Below are positions 1-9,434 of a DNA stretch of 49,774 nucleotides, piece after piece (the first letter of the stretch is position 1; every line of letters begins with the position of its first letter). This DNA is from Arthrobacter cryoconiti (GTDB lineage Bacteria; Actinomycetota; Actinomycetes; Actinomycetales; Micrococcaceae), in contig NZ_JAJJBU010000011.1 of the NCBI RefSeq assembly GCF_020905375.1, positions 1-49,774 on the forward strand, in the 5' to 3' direction. A program made the position numbers and the translations under genes. Below the pieces are notes generated by a model. The model was not told the DNA's origin. It did not search any database and saw nothing but the letters and a program-made list of their open reading frames with translations.

Positions 1-32
1 GTAGCGCCTCAGTCCATGGACTGAGGCGCTAC
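1..32. repeat. Perfect 32-bp palindrome at the window edge
   Basis: Two 16-base arms meet at a CCATGG centre with no unpaired loop, and the palindrome begins exactly at base 1. TTT follows on the right. It may be a bidirectional intrinsic terminator serving the tRNA-Gly gene (reverse strand) and a gene to the left. Because it reaches the window edge, its true outer limit is unknown. Confidence 0.7.
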
Positions 33-59
33 TTTCGGTATGGTGTGCTACGGAAAAAA

Positions 60-133
60 TGGAGCGGGCGACGGGAATCGAACCCGCGTATCGAGCTTGG
101 GAAGCTAGCGCTCTACCATTGAGCTACGCCCGC
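60..133 (-). tRNA. tRNA-Gly (anticodon CCC)
   Basis: Read on the reverse strand this is a complete cloverleaf: a 7-bp acceptor stem (GCGGGCG with CGCCCGC), a 4-bp D stem (GCTC/GAGC), anticodon loop TTCCCAA giving anticodon CCC, a T arm with TTCGATT loop, discriminator T, and an encoded CCA at 62-60. A run of six T follows directly and may act as a weak terminator. One oddity is a U-C mismatch at the second pair of the anticodon stem (arms CTAGC and GCTCG); the other four pairs are sound. It decodes GGG. Confidence 0.95.
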
Positions 134-424
134 ATTGAAGCATCTAATCCACTAAGACTTTCATCTTGCGGTGGTGCTTCGAAGAAAAGTCTAACGGATG
201 AACTGCGGTGGTCAGCACACTGCGCTGGTCCGTGTCCGGCGCAAGAACGTGAAACGCGCGGGTCCGTCAGGCGACGCGGAGCACGAGCTGTTTGCGTGGT
301 GGCCGTGGGCACCCAACAGAGAAGGCGGCCAAGCGCTGTCCATTCACCAGCCAGTCACCCCGCAAAATCCGACCAAAATCCGACCAGAAAGTGACCAAAA
401 GACGGGCGAAAATGGCCACAAGCT
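134..424. other. Intergenic region between khtU and tRNA-Gly
   Basis: No convincing gene is seen in these 290 bases. The short open frames on both strands lack ribosome binding sites and family resemblance. The part next to tRNA-Gly should contain the tRNA promoter (reverse strand), but no clear -35/-10 pair stands out. The part next to khtU contains the 11-bp tandem array described separately. Confidence 0.5.
363..417. repeat. Degenerate 11-bp tandem repeat array
   Basis: Two identical 11-mers CAAAATCCGAC (363-373, 374-384) are followed by a diverged copy CAGAAAGTGAC (385-395) and two weaker ones (396-406, 407-417). The array ends 8 bp before the khtU stop codon, in its 3' flank. The period is about one helical turn. 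No function is evident. Confidence 0.55.
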
Positions 425-1603
425 CTAGAAAGCCGGTTCTGGCTTTTTGCCCTGGAACAAACGGACCAATGATTCCACGTAGCGGGCGGCAATGGGACCG
501 AAAACAGCCATGATCAACACATATGTGGTGGCTAGGGCCGCCAACTCTGGCGGAACGGCGCCCGATGCCACGGCCAGTCCGGCAATGACAATGGAAAATT
601 CTCCACGAGCAATGAGGGCTGCCCCGGCGCGGGCACGGCCCAGCAAAGCGATACCTTGCCGTCTGGCCGCCCACCAGCCCGTCGCCACCTTGGTTGCTGC
701 TGAGACGACGGCCAGAATCAACGCAAAGCCCAGTACAGGAGGAATCGATCGGGGATCGGTGTTCAGACCAAAAAGGACAAAGAACATGGCTGCAAAAAGA
801 TCGCGTAGTGGTTCAAGCACGCGTGTTGCGTTCTCTGCGGTGCCACCGGAAATGGCAATGCCGAGCAAGAATGCGCCAACGGCAGCGGAAACTTGCAATG
901 CTGACGCGAACCCAGCGACGAGTAGTGCCGCGCCGAGAAGTTTCAGAAGGAACGATTCCCTATCGGGGCTGTCCAAGACACTGGAGACCAGGTGCCCGTA
1001 GCGAAAAGCTCCCAGGAGCACTACCGTGATGACAAAAAGTGAAATTCCTACGGCCGTTAGCCCGCCAGCCAGTGACACCCCAGCAAGTACGGCTGTCAAA
1101 ATAGGCAGGTAGGCGGCCATTGCCAGATCCTCAATCACCAAGACCGCAAGAACCACGGGAGTTTCACGGTTTCCTAAGCGGCCAAGATCGCCCAAAACTT
1201 TGGCGATGATGCCCGAGGATGAGGAGTAGGTGATACCGGCCATGACAAGGGCACCCACGGGTCCCCAGCCTAGAAGCAGGGCCACGATCACGCCAGGAAG
1301 CATGTTCAGCACTAGGTCCAAGAGCCCTGCCATCCACGACTGTTTCAGACCGGTAACCAATTCCTTGGCCGTGTATTCCAGTCCCAGCATCAACAACAGG
1401 AGAATGACCCCTATTTCACTGGCGATATGCGTGAAGCCGTCGATCCCGACCAGGTTGACGAAGCCTCCATCACCGAAAGCAAGGCCGCCCAAGAGGTACA
1501 GGGGCACCGGTGACATGCCGATCCGTCCCGCTAATCGTCCCAAAAAGCCGAGCGCGAAGAACACCACGCCCAGCTGGATGAGGGAAAGAGCGGTAGGATC
1601 CAC
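425..1603 (-). CDS. khtU: K+/H+ antiporter membrane subunit, CPA2/KhtU type
   Basis: The 392-residue protein is almost entirely hydrophobic, with about 11-12 predicted membrane spans, and has the look of the CPA2 cation:proton antiporter family (Na_H_Exchanger domain). It lacks the soluble C-terminal RCK/TrkA-N domain of KefB/KefC. The soluble regulator is encoded separately just upstream (1611-2096), as in the KhtT-KhtU and AmhM-AmhT pairs, which extrude K+ or NH4+ at alkaline pH or under electrophile stress. The start is GTG at 1603, 7 bp after the regulator's stop codon, with no strong ribosome binding site, so translational coupling is likely. Family placement is firm; K+ as the substrate is inferred from the pairing. 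Confidence 0.85.
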   Translation of the reverse strand: MDPTALSLIQLGVVFFALGFLGRLAGRIGMSPVPLYLLGGLAFGDGGFVNLVGIDGFTHIASEIGVILLLLMLGLEYTAKELVTGLKQSWMAGLLDLVLNMLPGVIVALLLGWGPVGALVMAGITYSSSSGIIAKVLGDLGRLGNRETPVVLAVLVIEDLAMAAYLPILTAVLAGVSLAGGLTAVGISLFVITVVLLGAFRYGHLVSSVLDSPDRESFLLKLLGAALLVAGFASALQVSAAVGAFLLGIAISGGTAENATRVLEPLRDLFAAMFFVLFGLNTDPRSIPPVLGFALILAVVSAATKVATGWWAARRQGIALLGRARAGAALIARGEFSIVIAGLAVASGAVPPELAALATTYVLIMAVFGPIAARYVESLVRLFQGKKPEPAF

Positions 1604-1610
1604 GACGGTA

Positions 1611-2096
1611 CTATGCTCGGGCTTGCAAGATGGCAGCGGCTTCCATCAATCCGTCGTCTGTGCCCACGATGACTACCAAGTCTCCGCTTAGAAGGATTTG
1701 ATCCGGACGAGGTGAGCCGATCACGGAGTTCTCCCGCAGCAGAGCCACGATTGATGTTCCGGTCATGGTGCGCATCGCTGTCTCACCCAGCGGGCGGCCG
1801 TCATAGCGGGATCCGGGGCGAATCATGATTTGGTGCGTTGTGACACCTTGAACGTTTTTTTGTTCCGCGGTGAGCTGGGCAATGAGCTGCGCGGAGCCCA
1901 AAAGTGAGCCCAGCGCCGAGGCCTCTTCGGCACTCAACGGAATGGACGCGGCGCAGGCATCAGGATCGTCCACGCGGGAAAGAATGAGTTCCGTGTGCCC
2001 GTCTCGATGCGTCACAACGCCTATGCGGCGTCCTGTGGCGAGCCGTAGTTCTCTGCGGACGCCGATGCCCGGAAGAGGGGTCTCTTCAATATTCAT
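1611..2096 (-). CDS. khtT: TrkA-C (RCK_C) regulatory subunit of the K+/H+ antiporter, KhtT type
   Basis: This is a soluble 161-residue protein. The C-terminal half (about 80-161) has the TrkA-C/RCK_C character, including the stretch RPGSRYDGRPLGE and the terminal GDLVVIVGT strand typical of these ligand-binding domains. The N-terminal part matches the extra domain of KhtT-like proteins. In known KhtTU systems this subunit gates the antiporter in response to ligands and pH. It is first in a two-gene operon with khtU. The ATG at 2096 is preceded by AAGG at a usable distance. Its promoter lies in the 144-bp region shared with divergent dcd. Confidence 0.82.
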   Translation of the reverse strand: MNIEETPLPGIGVRRELRLATGRRIGVVTHRDGHTELILSRVDDPDACAASIPLSAEEASALGSLLGSAQLIAQLTAEQKNVQGVTTHQIMIRPGSRYDGRPLGETAMRTMTGTSIVALLRENSVIGSPRPDQILLSGDLVVIVGTDDGLMEAAAILQARA

Positions 2097-2240
2097 GCTC
2101 TTACCTTAGTGGAGCTCTAGATTCGCAGCGCTTTTGCACGCACTGTTAGCTGTGGGCACTTTTTCGTGATCCTACCCAAGACGTAACATCAATTCGGTGA
2201 AAAATAGTCCGGCAACGGTACGGTGCGCTATTTTTAGAAG

Positions 2241-2816
2241 GTGCTGATCTCAGACCGCGACATACGTGCCGAAATCGAGTCCAAACGCATTGCCTTGGAT
2301 CCCTACGACCCCGCAATGGTGCAACCGTCCAGCGTTGACGTGCGCATTGACAGGTATTTCCGTCTCTTTGACAACCACCGTTACGCTCACATCGATCCGT
2401 CGGAGGAGCAGCCCGAGCTGACGCACTTGGTGGAAGTGGCGCCTGACGAGGCGTTCATCTTGCACCCGGGAGAGTTCGCTCTAGCCTCCACGTATGAAGC
2501 AATCACCCTGCCCGACGACGTCGCGGCACGTCTGGAAGGTAAATCGTCACTGGGTCGCCTTGGTCTATTGACGCATTCCACAGCAGGCTTCATCGACCCC
2601 GGATTCTCCGGACACGTCACCTTGGAACTGTCCAATGTGGCAACTTTGCCTATCAAGCTGTGGCCTGGGATGAAGATTGGCCAATTGTGTTTCTTCCAGC
2701 TTTCTTCCCCGGCAGAGCACCCATACGGTTCGGGTGTCTATGGCAGCCGCTATCAGAACCAGCGCGGGCCCACGGCATCGCGTTCGTTCCAGAACTTCCA
2801 CCGCACCAGCGTTTAG
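2241..2816 (+). CDS. dcd: dCTP deaminase (possibly bifunctional dCTP deaminase/dUTPase)
   Basis: The 191-residue cytosolic trimeric enzyme acts in dUTP/dUMP supply for dTMP synthesis. The N-terminus MLISDRDI and the core stretch [14 protein letters not shown] are characteristic of the Dcd/dUTPase fold; the catalytic glutamate of the family lies in this fold. The length matches the M. tuberculosis enzyme, which both deaminates dCTP and hydrolyses dUTP to dUMP, so bifunctionality is plausible but cannot be settled by eye. The start is GTG at 2241 with AGAAG immediately upstream. The gene is convergent with the MFS gene, and their stop codons overlap (2813-2816). Confidence 0.95.
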   Translation: MLISDRDIRAEIESKRIALDPYDPAMVQPSSVDVRIDRYFRLFDNHRYAHIDPSEEQPELTHLVEVAPDEAFILHPGEFALASTYEAITLPDDVAARLEGKSSLGRLGLLTHSTAGFIDPGFSGHVTLELSNVATLPIKLWPGMKIGQLCFFQLSSPAEHPYGSGVYGSRYQNQRGPTASRSFQNFHRTSV

Positions 2817-4165
2817 GCTTCCGCGCGCTCTATCCGCTCAGCACCGTGGGGCGGAGCCTTGACTGGAATCAGGAGTGCTAGCCCTAGCGCCAGGACCACC
2901 AGAATACCTATGATGCCCCAGCGTTGGGCGCCAAAGATGATGATGGACAGAGCAAATAGCTGGGGCGCCAAGAAGGACACGGCTCGTCCTGTGGTGGCGT
3001 AGAGGCCAAAGAGTTCACCTTCTTGGCCCTCGGGAGCCAGCCGCCCCATGAATGTGCGGGCCGATGACTGGGCCGGGCCTACAAAAAGGCACAGGGTCAG
3101 GCCGAAGATCCAGAACGCGTTCTTACCATCCAAAAACAGCAGCGCCCCGCCGGAGGCTAGTAGGCCGCACAGCGACGTGACGATCACGGCCTTCGGGCCA
3201 AACTTGTCATCAAAGAACCCAGCGGAAAGTGCGCCAACTGCGGCAACCACGTTTCCGGCGATTGCGAAGATCAGCACATCTCCTGTCTTGAAACCGAAGG
3301 AACCCACCGCCAGCACGGCCCCAAAGGTGAAGATCGCGGCCAGTCCGTCGCGGAAAATTGCAGAGGAAATCAGAAAGTACAGCGTGTGCGGGGAGGTGCG
3401 TCCCAGATGTACCACGGTGCGAAAAAGTTCACCATAAGAGGCGAAGAAACCTATTTTCGCCTTGGCCGGGTCCGGCTTAGTTTCAGGGATGGCCAGTAGA
3501 ACAGGGATGGAAAAAGCAATGATCCAGAGTGCTGAGAACACCGCCACTGCCCTGTAGGTCATGCCGTCAGCTGAGGTGATCCCAAAAATGCCGACGTCGG
3601 GCTTGATCAGCGCAAAATAGACAATGAGCAGTGCCACAATGCCGCCCAGATAGCCCGCCGCCCAGCCAAAACCGCTGATCTTTCCGATGGTGTGTTTATT
3701 GGAAATTTGCAGCAGCATGGCGTTGTAGTTCACGCCTGCGATCTCAAAGAAAACATGCCCGGCGGCAATGAGCATAGCGCCAAACAACAGGTACGATTCG
3801 TGTGGCTGGACGAAAAAGCACGCGCCGGTCAGCACTGCCACAATTAGCGTATTGACGCCCAACCACAGTTTGCGCCGTCCGCTGTGGTCCGATCTCTGAC
3901 CGGCCACAGGTGCCAAGAGAGCGATGACAAGCCCGGAAATGGACATGGCGAACGCCAGGACCGTGGTGGCGTGATCCGCCCCGCCGAAGTCGTCCCCGGT
4001 GAGGTAAAGCGCGGTGAAAATAAACGTCGTCATGACGGCATTGAACGCAGCGCCGCCCCAATCCCAAGCGGACCAGGCGATGATCTGCGCGAGCGTGCCG
4101 GGGGACTTGCTGTCTCCGGGAGAAATGTAGGCTGCTGCCGGCGGGTATTCAGTCATACGGCACAT
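2813..4165 (-). CDS. MFS transporter, UMF1 (Atg22-like) family
   Basis: The 450-residue membrane protein has about 12 predicted spans. The first span region ([20 protein letters not shown]) carries the DWGxSAF-like signature typical of bacterial UMF1/Atg22-like major facilitator proteins. A polar loop near residues 220-250 separates the two six-helix bundles. The substrate is unknown; eukaryotic relatives export amino acids from vacuoles, which does not fix the bacterial role. An alternative start is the ATG at 4156, three codons downstream. The gene is divergent from mrpA and convergent with dcd. Confidence 0.82.
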   Translation of the reverse strand: MCRMTEYPPAAAYISPGDSKSPGTLAQIIAWSAWDWGGAAFNAVMTTFIFTALYLTGDDFGGADHATTVLAFAMSISGLVIALLAPVAGQRSDHSGRRKLWLGVNTLIVAVLTGACFFVQPHESYLLFGAMLIAAGHVFFEIAGVNYNAMLLQISNKHTIGKISGFGWAAGYLGGIVALLIVYFALIKPDVGIFGITSADGMTYRAVAVFSALWIIAFSIPVLLAIPETKPDPAKAKIGFFASYGELFRTVVHLGRTSPHTLYFLISSAIFRDGLAAIFTFGAVLAVGSFGFKTGDVLIFAIAGNVVAAVGALSAGFFDDKFGPKAVIVTSLCGLLASGGALLFLDGKNAFWIFGLTLCLFVGPAQSSARTFMGRLAPEGQEGELFGLYATTGRAVSFLAPQLFALSIIIFGAQRWGIIGILVVLALGLALLIPVKAPPHGAERIERAEA

Positions 4166-4230
4166 GCTATCCGCACAGGCTCACCGTGTGAGACTGTGAA
4201 CACATCCGATTTCTACTGCGGTTCCATCCA

Positions 4231-4245
4231 GGCACCGTCGGTGCC
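4231..4245. promoter_or_regulatory. Inverted repeat in the MFS/mrpA divergent promoter region
   Basis: GGCACC and GGTGCC arms flank a 3-base spacer, halfway between the divergent MFS and mrpA genes. It is a possible operator, or a chance hairpin. No convincing -35/-10 pair was identified for either gene. Confidence 0.25.
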
Positions 4246-4327
4246 ACTTGATAAGCTAGCAACGTCGGGAACCGACCCCCACCCCCCGTGATTCAGACGT
4301 CCTTGCCCGAGCCATGCGGAGTCCACA

Positions 4328-7321
4328 GTGTTGATAGTCCTATGTGCGCATTTCATTGTGGCTATTTTCGCGCCCATTTTATTCACCAGACTGGGCCGTG
4401 CCGCGTTCTACGTGCTGGCTGCTGTCCCGGCTGCCAGCTTCGTCTGGCTTTTGGCGCAATACGGGAACGTGTATTCCCCAACCGGTATGAATCCCTCGCT
4501 GGATATCCGTTGGATCCCCACACTTGAGCTGAACCTGACATTCGTTTTGGATGAGCTCTCCTGGCTGATGTCCCTGCTGGTTCTGGGTATTGGTGCCTTG
4601 GTGCTGGCCTATTGCGCCAGGTATTTCAAGACGGACGACGCCGGGTTGGGGGGCTTTGGTGCCCAACTTCTAGCTTTCGCCGGGGTCATGTTTGGGCTCG
4701 TAACCGCAGATAACCTCATCTTGCTGTTTGTGTTCTGGGAACTGACCACCGTCCTCTCCTACCTACTTATTGGCTACGCCAGGACGAGAATCGCCGCCCG
4801 GCGTGCTGCACTGCAAGCCTTGATAGTGACCACCTTTGGCGGGCTGGCCATGTTGGTGGGTCTGATCATGGTTGGCGAAAGCGCAGGAACTTACAGTATT
4901 TCGGAAGTGTTGGCGAAGGCTCCTGAGCTGGTTGCTGCCGCGGGTAAACCCGGAACTGTGGTGGACGTTGGAATTTTTTTGATCCTCATCGGCGCAGTCG
5001 CTAAGTCAGCACTGTTGCCCTTCCACTTCTGGCTACCCGGTGCCATGGCCGCACCTACTCCCGTTAGTGCGTATCTGCATGCCGCGGCCATGGTGAAAGC
5101 GGGAATCTACCTCGTTGCGCGGCTTGCCCCCGGATTTTCCGGGACAGACTATTGGCAGCTGACCATCATGATCTTGGGCCTGTCCACCATGTTGTTGGGT
5201 GCGTGGCGGGCTTTGCTCCAGCATGATCTCAAGCTCATTCTGGCCTACGGCACCGTGAGCCAGCTCGGATTCATCATGGTGATAGTGGGCTTGGGTAGCC
5301 GCGAAGCCGCCTTAGCAGGCATCGCCATGGTCTTAGCGCATGGTCTGTTCAAAGCGACTTTGTTTTTGGTCGTGGGAATCATCGACCACCAGTCCGGTAC
5401 CCGTGACATTCGTCAACTATCGGGCGTATTCCGCTCGGCTCCCAAGCTGGGCGTTGTAGCGCTGATTGGTGCTGCCTCCATGGCTGGTCTGCCCCCACTG
5501 GCCGGGTTTGTGGCGAAAGAATCCGTGTTCACGGCCTTTGTAGCCAATGCCAACTATGGGCCGGCTGGCACGCTTCTTGGGACTGTGGTTTTGGCGGGTA
5601 TGGTCTTGGGCTCGATCTTGACGTTTGCCTATAGTGCCCGTTTCTTCTGGGGTGGCTTCGGACGCAAGCCAGATGCCAGCGGTCTTCTCACGCCCACACC
5701 GTTCAAACGTGTCGATTGGTTATTTCTTGGCGCACCAGCTCTGCTTGCGGCTCTCACCGTCGCCTATGGAATGTTCCCGTGGATAGTGGAAACGTGGATC
5801 ACCCCTTACAGCGCCCAGTTCTCCCAATATTCACAAGAGGGTATGCATTTGGTGTTGTGGCATGGTTTCACAGTGCCACTGGCATTGAGTGCGGCAGTCG
5901 TGGCCGCAGGGCTGGGGCTGTTCTTCCTGCGGGAGCGTGTCGAAGCGCTCCAACGAAAGATACCCGGGGTCTTGGATTTTGAAAGGCTGTACCGCCAGTT
6001 AGTTGTGGCCTTGGACCGAGTAGCCATCTGGGTCACCGGACGCACCCAGCGTGGTTCATTGTTCTTCTACCTTGCCGTTATTCTCGCAACGGCGATCGCA
6101 TCTATTGGGGCCGTTCTGCTGGCAACGGAACAAGAGTGGACTGGTCAAAGGTACTTTCTGGATGGCGGGTCCCCCTTCCAGATGGTTGCTGGAGCGGTGA
6201 TAGTGGTCGGTGCCATTGCCGCCGCCCGCGCAAACAAAAGATTTATGGCGGTTTTGATGGTCTCCGTCACCGGCTACGGGGTCGCGTTAATCTTTGCCCT
6301 CCAGGGTGCCCCCGACCTGGCCCTGACCCAAATGCTGGTGGAAACGATCGTGCTGGTGGCGTTTGTGCTTGCCATGCGGTCGCTTCCAGCGCGGCTGCCT
6401 GCGCGCACGCCCGGTAACCATAAGGTGGTGCGCATTATTTTGGGCGTCACGTTTGGTGGCGCCATGGTGATGGCCGCCATTGTGAGCATGGGATCTCGAA
6501 TTGCAGAGCCTGTCAGTCTGGCTCTGCCTGCACTGGCTTACAGTGGCGGTGGTGGTCTCAACGTCGTCAATGTGACGCTTGTGGACATTCGCGCGTGGGA
6601 TACCTTTGGCGAAATCTCTGTCCTGGCAATAGCTGCCACCGGGGTGGCCAGCCTGATCTTCGTGCGGGGCCGCGGCCAGAGCCTGGCCCGTGCGGAAACG
6701 GTGGCCACAGGCAGTGTTGGTCGCATTGACGGGGCGGCGGTTCCCGCAGGTCCCGCCGTCGAACTGGCCAAACGCTTCGCCGTGACCCCCGGCAACCCGT
6801 GGCTCGTGGCTGGCCGCACCTTGGCGCCGGAACAGCGTTCCATCATCATCGAGGTGGTGGCCCGGTTAGTTTTCCACAGCATCATTGTGCTGTCCATCTA
6901 CCTGCTACTGGCCGGGCACAACGGAACAGGTGGTGGGTTTGCCGGGGGCTTGGTAGCTGGGCTAGCACTGACCATCAGGTATTTGGCGGGCGGTCGCTTT
7001 GAGTTGGCAGAAGCCACGCGAATCTCCGCCGGGACGCTATTGGGTCTGGGGCTTGCCTTGGCCGCGGTGACCGGCATGATTCCCTTACTTTTTGGTGGAG
7101 AAGTTTTCCAAAGCACAATTTTCTCCTTCGACCTGCCATTGTTTGGCCACGTGAAATTTGTGAGCTCCACACTCTTCGACATTGGTGTGTACCTGGTGGT
7201 GGTGGGGCTCGTCATCGATGTCCTGCGGAGCTTGGGCTCGGAAATTGACCAACATCAAGAAGACGGCATTGGAGCTATCACACTGATCGAGGACGATGAG
7301 CCGTTGGAGGTGGTTCGGTGA
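4328..7321 (+). CDS. mrpA: Mrp Na+/H+ antiporter subunit A fused to subunit B
   Basis: The 997-residue integral membrane subunit is the largest part of the multisubunit Mrp cation/proton antiporter. Residues 1 to about 500 are the NuoL/ND5-like proton-channel domain. They include Glu138 in FWELTT, Lys226 in AKSALLPFHFWLP, and His251 and Lys257 in the following broken helix, all equivalent to conserved ion-path residues. The region from about 600 to 780 is MrpA-specific (MbhD/MbhE-like), and about 840-970 is an MnhB/MrpB domain, which is a separate gene in Firmicutes. The start is GTG at 4328 with GGAG at 4318-4321. The stop overlaps mrpC by 4 bp. The complex extrudes Na+ and supports growth at high pH and salinity. 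Confidence 0.96.
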   Translation: MLIVLCAHFIVAIFAPILFTRLGRAAFYVLAAVPAASFVWLLAQYGNVYSPTGMNPSLDIRWIPTLELNLTFVLDELSWLMSLLVLGIGALVLAYCARYFKTDDAGLGGFGAQLLAFAGVMFGLVTADNLILLFVFWELTTVLSYLLIGYARTRIAARRAALQALIVTTFGGLAMLVGLIMVGESAGTYSISEVLAKAPELVAAAGKPGTVVDVGIFLILIGAVAKSALLPFHFWLPGAMAAPTPVSAYLHAAAMVKAGIYLVARLAPGFSGTDYWQLTIMILGLSTMLLGAWRALLQHDLKLILAYGTVSQLGFIMVIVGLGSREAALAGIAMVLAHGLFKATLFLVVGIIDHQSGTRDIRQLSGVFRSAPKLGVVALIGAASMAGLPPLAGFVAKESVFTAFVANANYGPAGTLLGTVVLAGMVLGSILTFAYSARFFWGGFGRKPDASGLLTPTPFKRVDWLFLGAPALLAALTVAYGMFPWIVETWITPYSAQFSQYSQEGMHLVLWHGFTVPLALSAAVVAAGLGLFFLRERVEALQRKIPGVLDFERLYRQLVVALDRVAIWVTGRTQRGSLFFYLAVILATAIASIGAVLLATEQEWTGQRYFLDGGSPFQMVAGAVIVVGAIAAARANKRFMAVLMVSVTGYGVALIFALQGAPDLALTQMLVETIVLVAFVLAMRSLPARLPARTPGNHKVVRIILGVTFGGAMVMAAIVSMGSRIAEPVSLALPALAYSGGGGLNVVNVTLVDIRAWDTFGEISVLAIAATGVASLIFVRGRGQSLARAETVATGSVGRIDGAAVPAGPAVELAKRFAVTPGNPWLVAGRTLAPEQRSIIIEVVARLVFHSIIVLSIYLLLAGHNGTGGGFAGGLVAGLALTIRYLAGGRFELAEATRISAGTLLGLGLALAAVTGMIPLLFGGEVFQSTIFSFDLPLFGHVKFVSSTLFDIGVYLVVVGLVIDVLRSLGSEIDQHQEDGIGAITLIEDDEPLEVVR

Positions 7322-7812
7322 GTGTGAACCTGACGCTGCTCCTGATGATGGGTGTGCTGTACGCAGTGGGTATCTACCTGATCTTGGAACGCAGCATGAC
7401 GCGGGTCCTTTTGGGGCTAATGCTCTTGGCCAACGCCACCAACCTCCTGTTGCTTGCAACGGGCGGCTATGCCGGCTTAGCACCCATCTTCAACAAAGAT
7501 ATTCCCGCAACAGAATATAATGACCCACTGCCACAGGCCTTTATTTTGACATCCATTGTGATTTCCTTCGCGGTGACAGCATTCATGCTCAGCTTGATTT
7601 ACAGATCCTGGCTATTGAGCCGGGCAGATCAGATCCAAGATGACCGCGAGGACCGCCGCGTTGCTTCTCAGGATTTGTTCGATGCCGAGGAGGATTCGGA
7701 AATCGCGATCGAAACTTCTGACTTCCACGAGCCGGTTCAAAGCAAGGATGAACGGTTAGTACCTTTGAAGCGGACTGCTCGGCGGAAACCTGAACAGGAG
7801 CCGAAACCATGA
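7318..7812 (+). CDS. mrpC: Mrp Na+/H+ antiporter subunit C
   Basis: The 164-residue NuoK-like small subunit has three membrane helices in its first 100 residues, with the family stretch LGLMLLANATNLLLL and PQAFILTSIVISFAVTAF. The polar tail (about 105-164) is longer than in Firmicutes and is rich in acidic and basic residues. The GTG start overlaps the mrpA stop as GTGA, indicating coupled translation. MrpC packs beside MrpD in the membrane arm. Confidence 0.95.
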   Translation: MSVNLTLLLMMGVLYAVGIYLILERSMTRVLLGLMLLANATNLLLLATGGYAGLAPIFNKDIPATEYNDPLPQAFILTSIVISFAVTAFMLSLIYRSWLLSRADQIQDDREDRRVASQDLFDAEEDSEIAIETSDFHEPVQSKDERLVPLKRTARRKPEQEPKP

Positions 7813-9434
7813 CTGTGGCCTCCTTGGCTCCTCTAGCAGTAGCCTTGCCTTTCTTGGGTGCAGCATTGACGTTTGTTCTCATCCATCACCCGCGTGCCCA
7901 GCGGCGTGTGAGTCTGGCGACGCTGGCGCTGACACTCGCGCTGGAAGTGAGTGTGCTGGTCTTCGTGTGGCAATTTGGCCCTGTTGCCGTGCACTTGGGC
8001 GGATGGGCGCCGCCGTTTGGCATTGTCATGGTGGCAGACGAGTTTTCCTCCTTACTTTTGGTGGTTTCCTCTGCTGTGAGCTTGGCCGTCTTGGCTTACG
8101 CGTCCGGCCAGGGCGCCGCGGATGGGGAAGAAAGCGGACCCGTCTCAGTGTTCCACCCGACCTACCTGATCATGGTGGCCGGAGTGTCCAACGCGTTTCT
8201 GGCCGGAGATCTATTCAACCTCTACGTAGGCTTTGAAATCCTGCTGACCGCCAGCTATGTATTGATGACGTTGGGCGGGACAGGTTCTCGGATTCGAGCT
8301 GGCATAACCTACGTAGTTGTCAGTGTCATTTCCTCGTTGCTCTTCCTGATAGCCATCGCGATGGTCTATGGGGCTACCGGCACGGTGACGCTGGCAGATC
8401 TGGCCGTAAAATTAGGCCAACTAGATCCTGGCACCCAGCAGTTGCTCCACGTGATGCTCTTGGTGGCATTCGGTATCAAAGCGGCAGTTTTTCCTTTGTC
8501 GTTCTGGCTACCTGACTCCTACCCAACCGCTCCGGCTCCGGTGACAGCCGTTTTTGCCGGGTTGCTGACAAAGGTGGGCGTGTACGCCATCATCCGAACG
8601 GAAACTCTCCTGTTTCCCGGCCACGAGCTAAACGCGGTGCTGTTGTGGGTGGCGCTGGCGACCATGCTCGTGGGGATCCTTGGTGCCGTGGCACAGACGG
8701 ACATTAAGCGCATGCTCTCCTTCACCTTGGTGAGCCACATCGGGTACATGATCTTCGGCGTCGGACTCTCCTCGGTGCTTGGCTTAGGCGCCGCCATTTT
8801 CTACGTCATCCACCACATCACCATTCAGACGAGCCTGTTTATGGTCACTGGTCTGATCGAGAGGCGTGGGGGCACATCCGCCATTGGCCGCCTGGGTGGG
8901 CTGGCGAAGCTTTCCCCAATTCTTGCCGTCCTGTACTTCATCCCCGCCATGAATCTTTCAGGCATACCGCCGTTTTCCGGGTTTCTGGGCAAATTGGGTC
9001 TTCTGCAAGCCGGCGTTGCGGACGGGTCCCCGCTCGCTTACGCGCTGGTGCTCGGTGGCGTGGTGGCCAGCTTGCTGACGTTGCTGGTCATGGCGAGGGT
9101 GTGGAACAGGGTGTTTTGGCGCAGTACGGCCGACGCCGAAAACCCCGACCCCGTCCTTCTTGCTACGGCTCCGGACTCATCCGGCGGACGGAGCATGAGT
9201 GCTCTGCGCAGCAGCAAACATGTGGACGCAACCGAGGGCCGTTTTTCTGGCGAGCTTGAGAAACCGATACTTCCCCCGATGATGGTGTATTCCACTCTGG
9301 GGCTGGTGCTTCTTGGCGTGGCCATGAGCGTGTTCGCCGGACCGTTGTTTGAACTTAGCCATGAGGCAGCAGCGGCAATGCTGGCCCGTACGCCTTACAT
9401 CACGGCAGTCTTTGGTGCGGGGGTGGCGCCGTGA
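7809..9434 (+). CDS. mrpD: Mrp Na+/H+ antiporter subunit D
   Basis: The 541-residue NuoM/NuoN-like proton-channel subunit has about 14 membrane helices. Conserved features include the glutamate in YVGFEILLTASYVL, Lys in FGIKAAVFPLSFWLPDSYPTAPAPVTA, and Lys in GLLTKVGVYAI, the charged residues that line the ion path in this family. A hydrophilic loop at about 440-485 is longer than in typical homologues. The gene is joined to mrpC and mrpE by ATGA/GTGA overlaps. The operon order A-C-D-E-F-G, with B fused to A, is what separates it from complex I nuoL/M/N genes. Confidence 0.96.
   Translation: MTVASLAPLAVALPFLGAALTFVLIHHPRAQRRVSLATLALTLALEVSVLVFVWQFGPVAVHLGGWAPPFGIVMVADEFSSLLLVVSSAVSLAVLAYASGQGAADGEESGPVSVFHPTYLIMVAGVSNAFLAGDLFNLYVGFEILLTASYVLMTLGGTGSRIRAGITYVVVSVISSLLFLIAIAMVYGATGTVTLADLAVKLGQLDPGTQQLLHVMLLVAFGIKAAVFPLSFWLPDSYPTAPAPVTAVFAGLLTKVGVYAIIRTETLLFPGHELNAVLLWVALATMLVGILGAVAQTDIKRMLSFTLVSHIGYMIFGVGLSSVLGLGAAIFYVIHHITIQTSLFMVTGLIERRGGTSAIGRLGGLAKLSPILAVLYFIPAMNLSGIPPFSGFLGKLGLLQAGVADGSPLAYALVLGGVVASLLTLLVMARVWNRVFWRSTADAENPDPVLLATAPDSSGGRSMSALRSSKHVDATEGRFSGELEKPILPPMMVYSTLGLVLLGVAMSVFAGPLFELSHEAAAAMLARTPYITAVFGAGVAP

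Noticed and set aside
430-447. Plus-strand hairpin with T run (AAAGCC/GGCTTTTT) as a terminator
   Set aside because: It lies inside the khtU coding sequence and no plus-strand gene precedes it.
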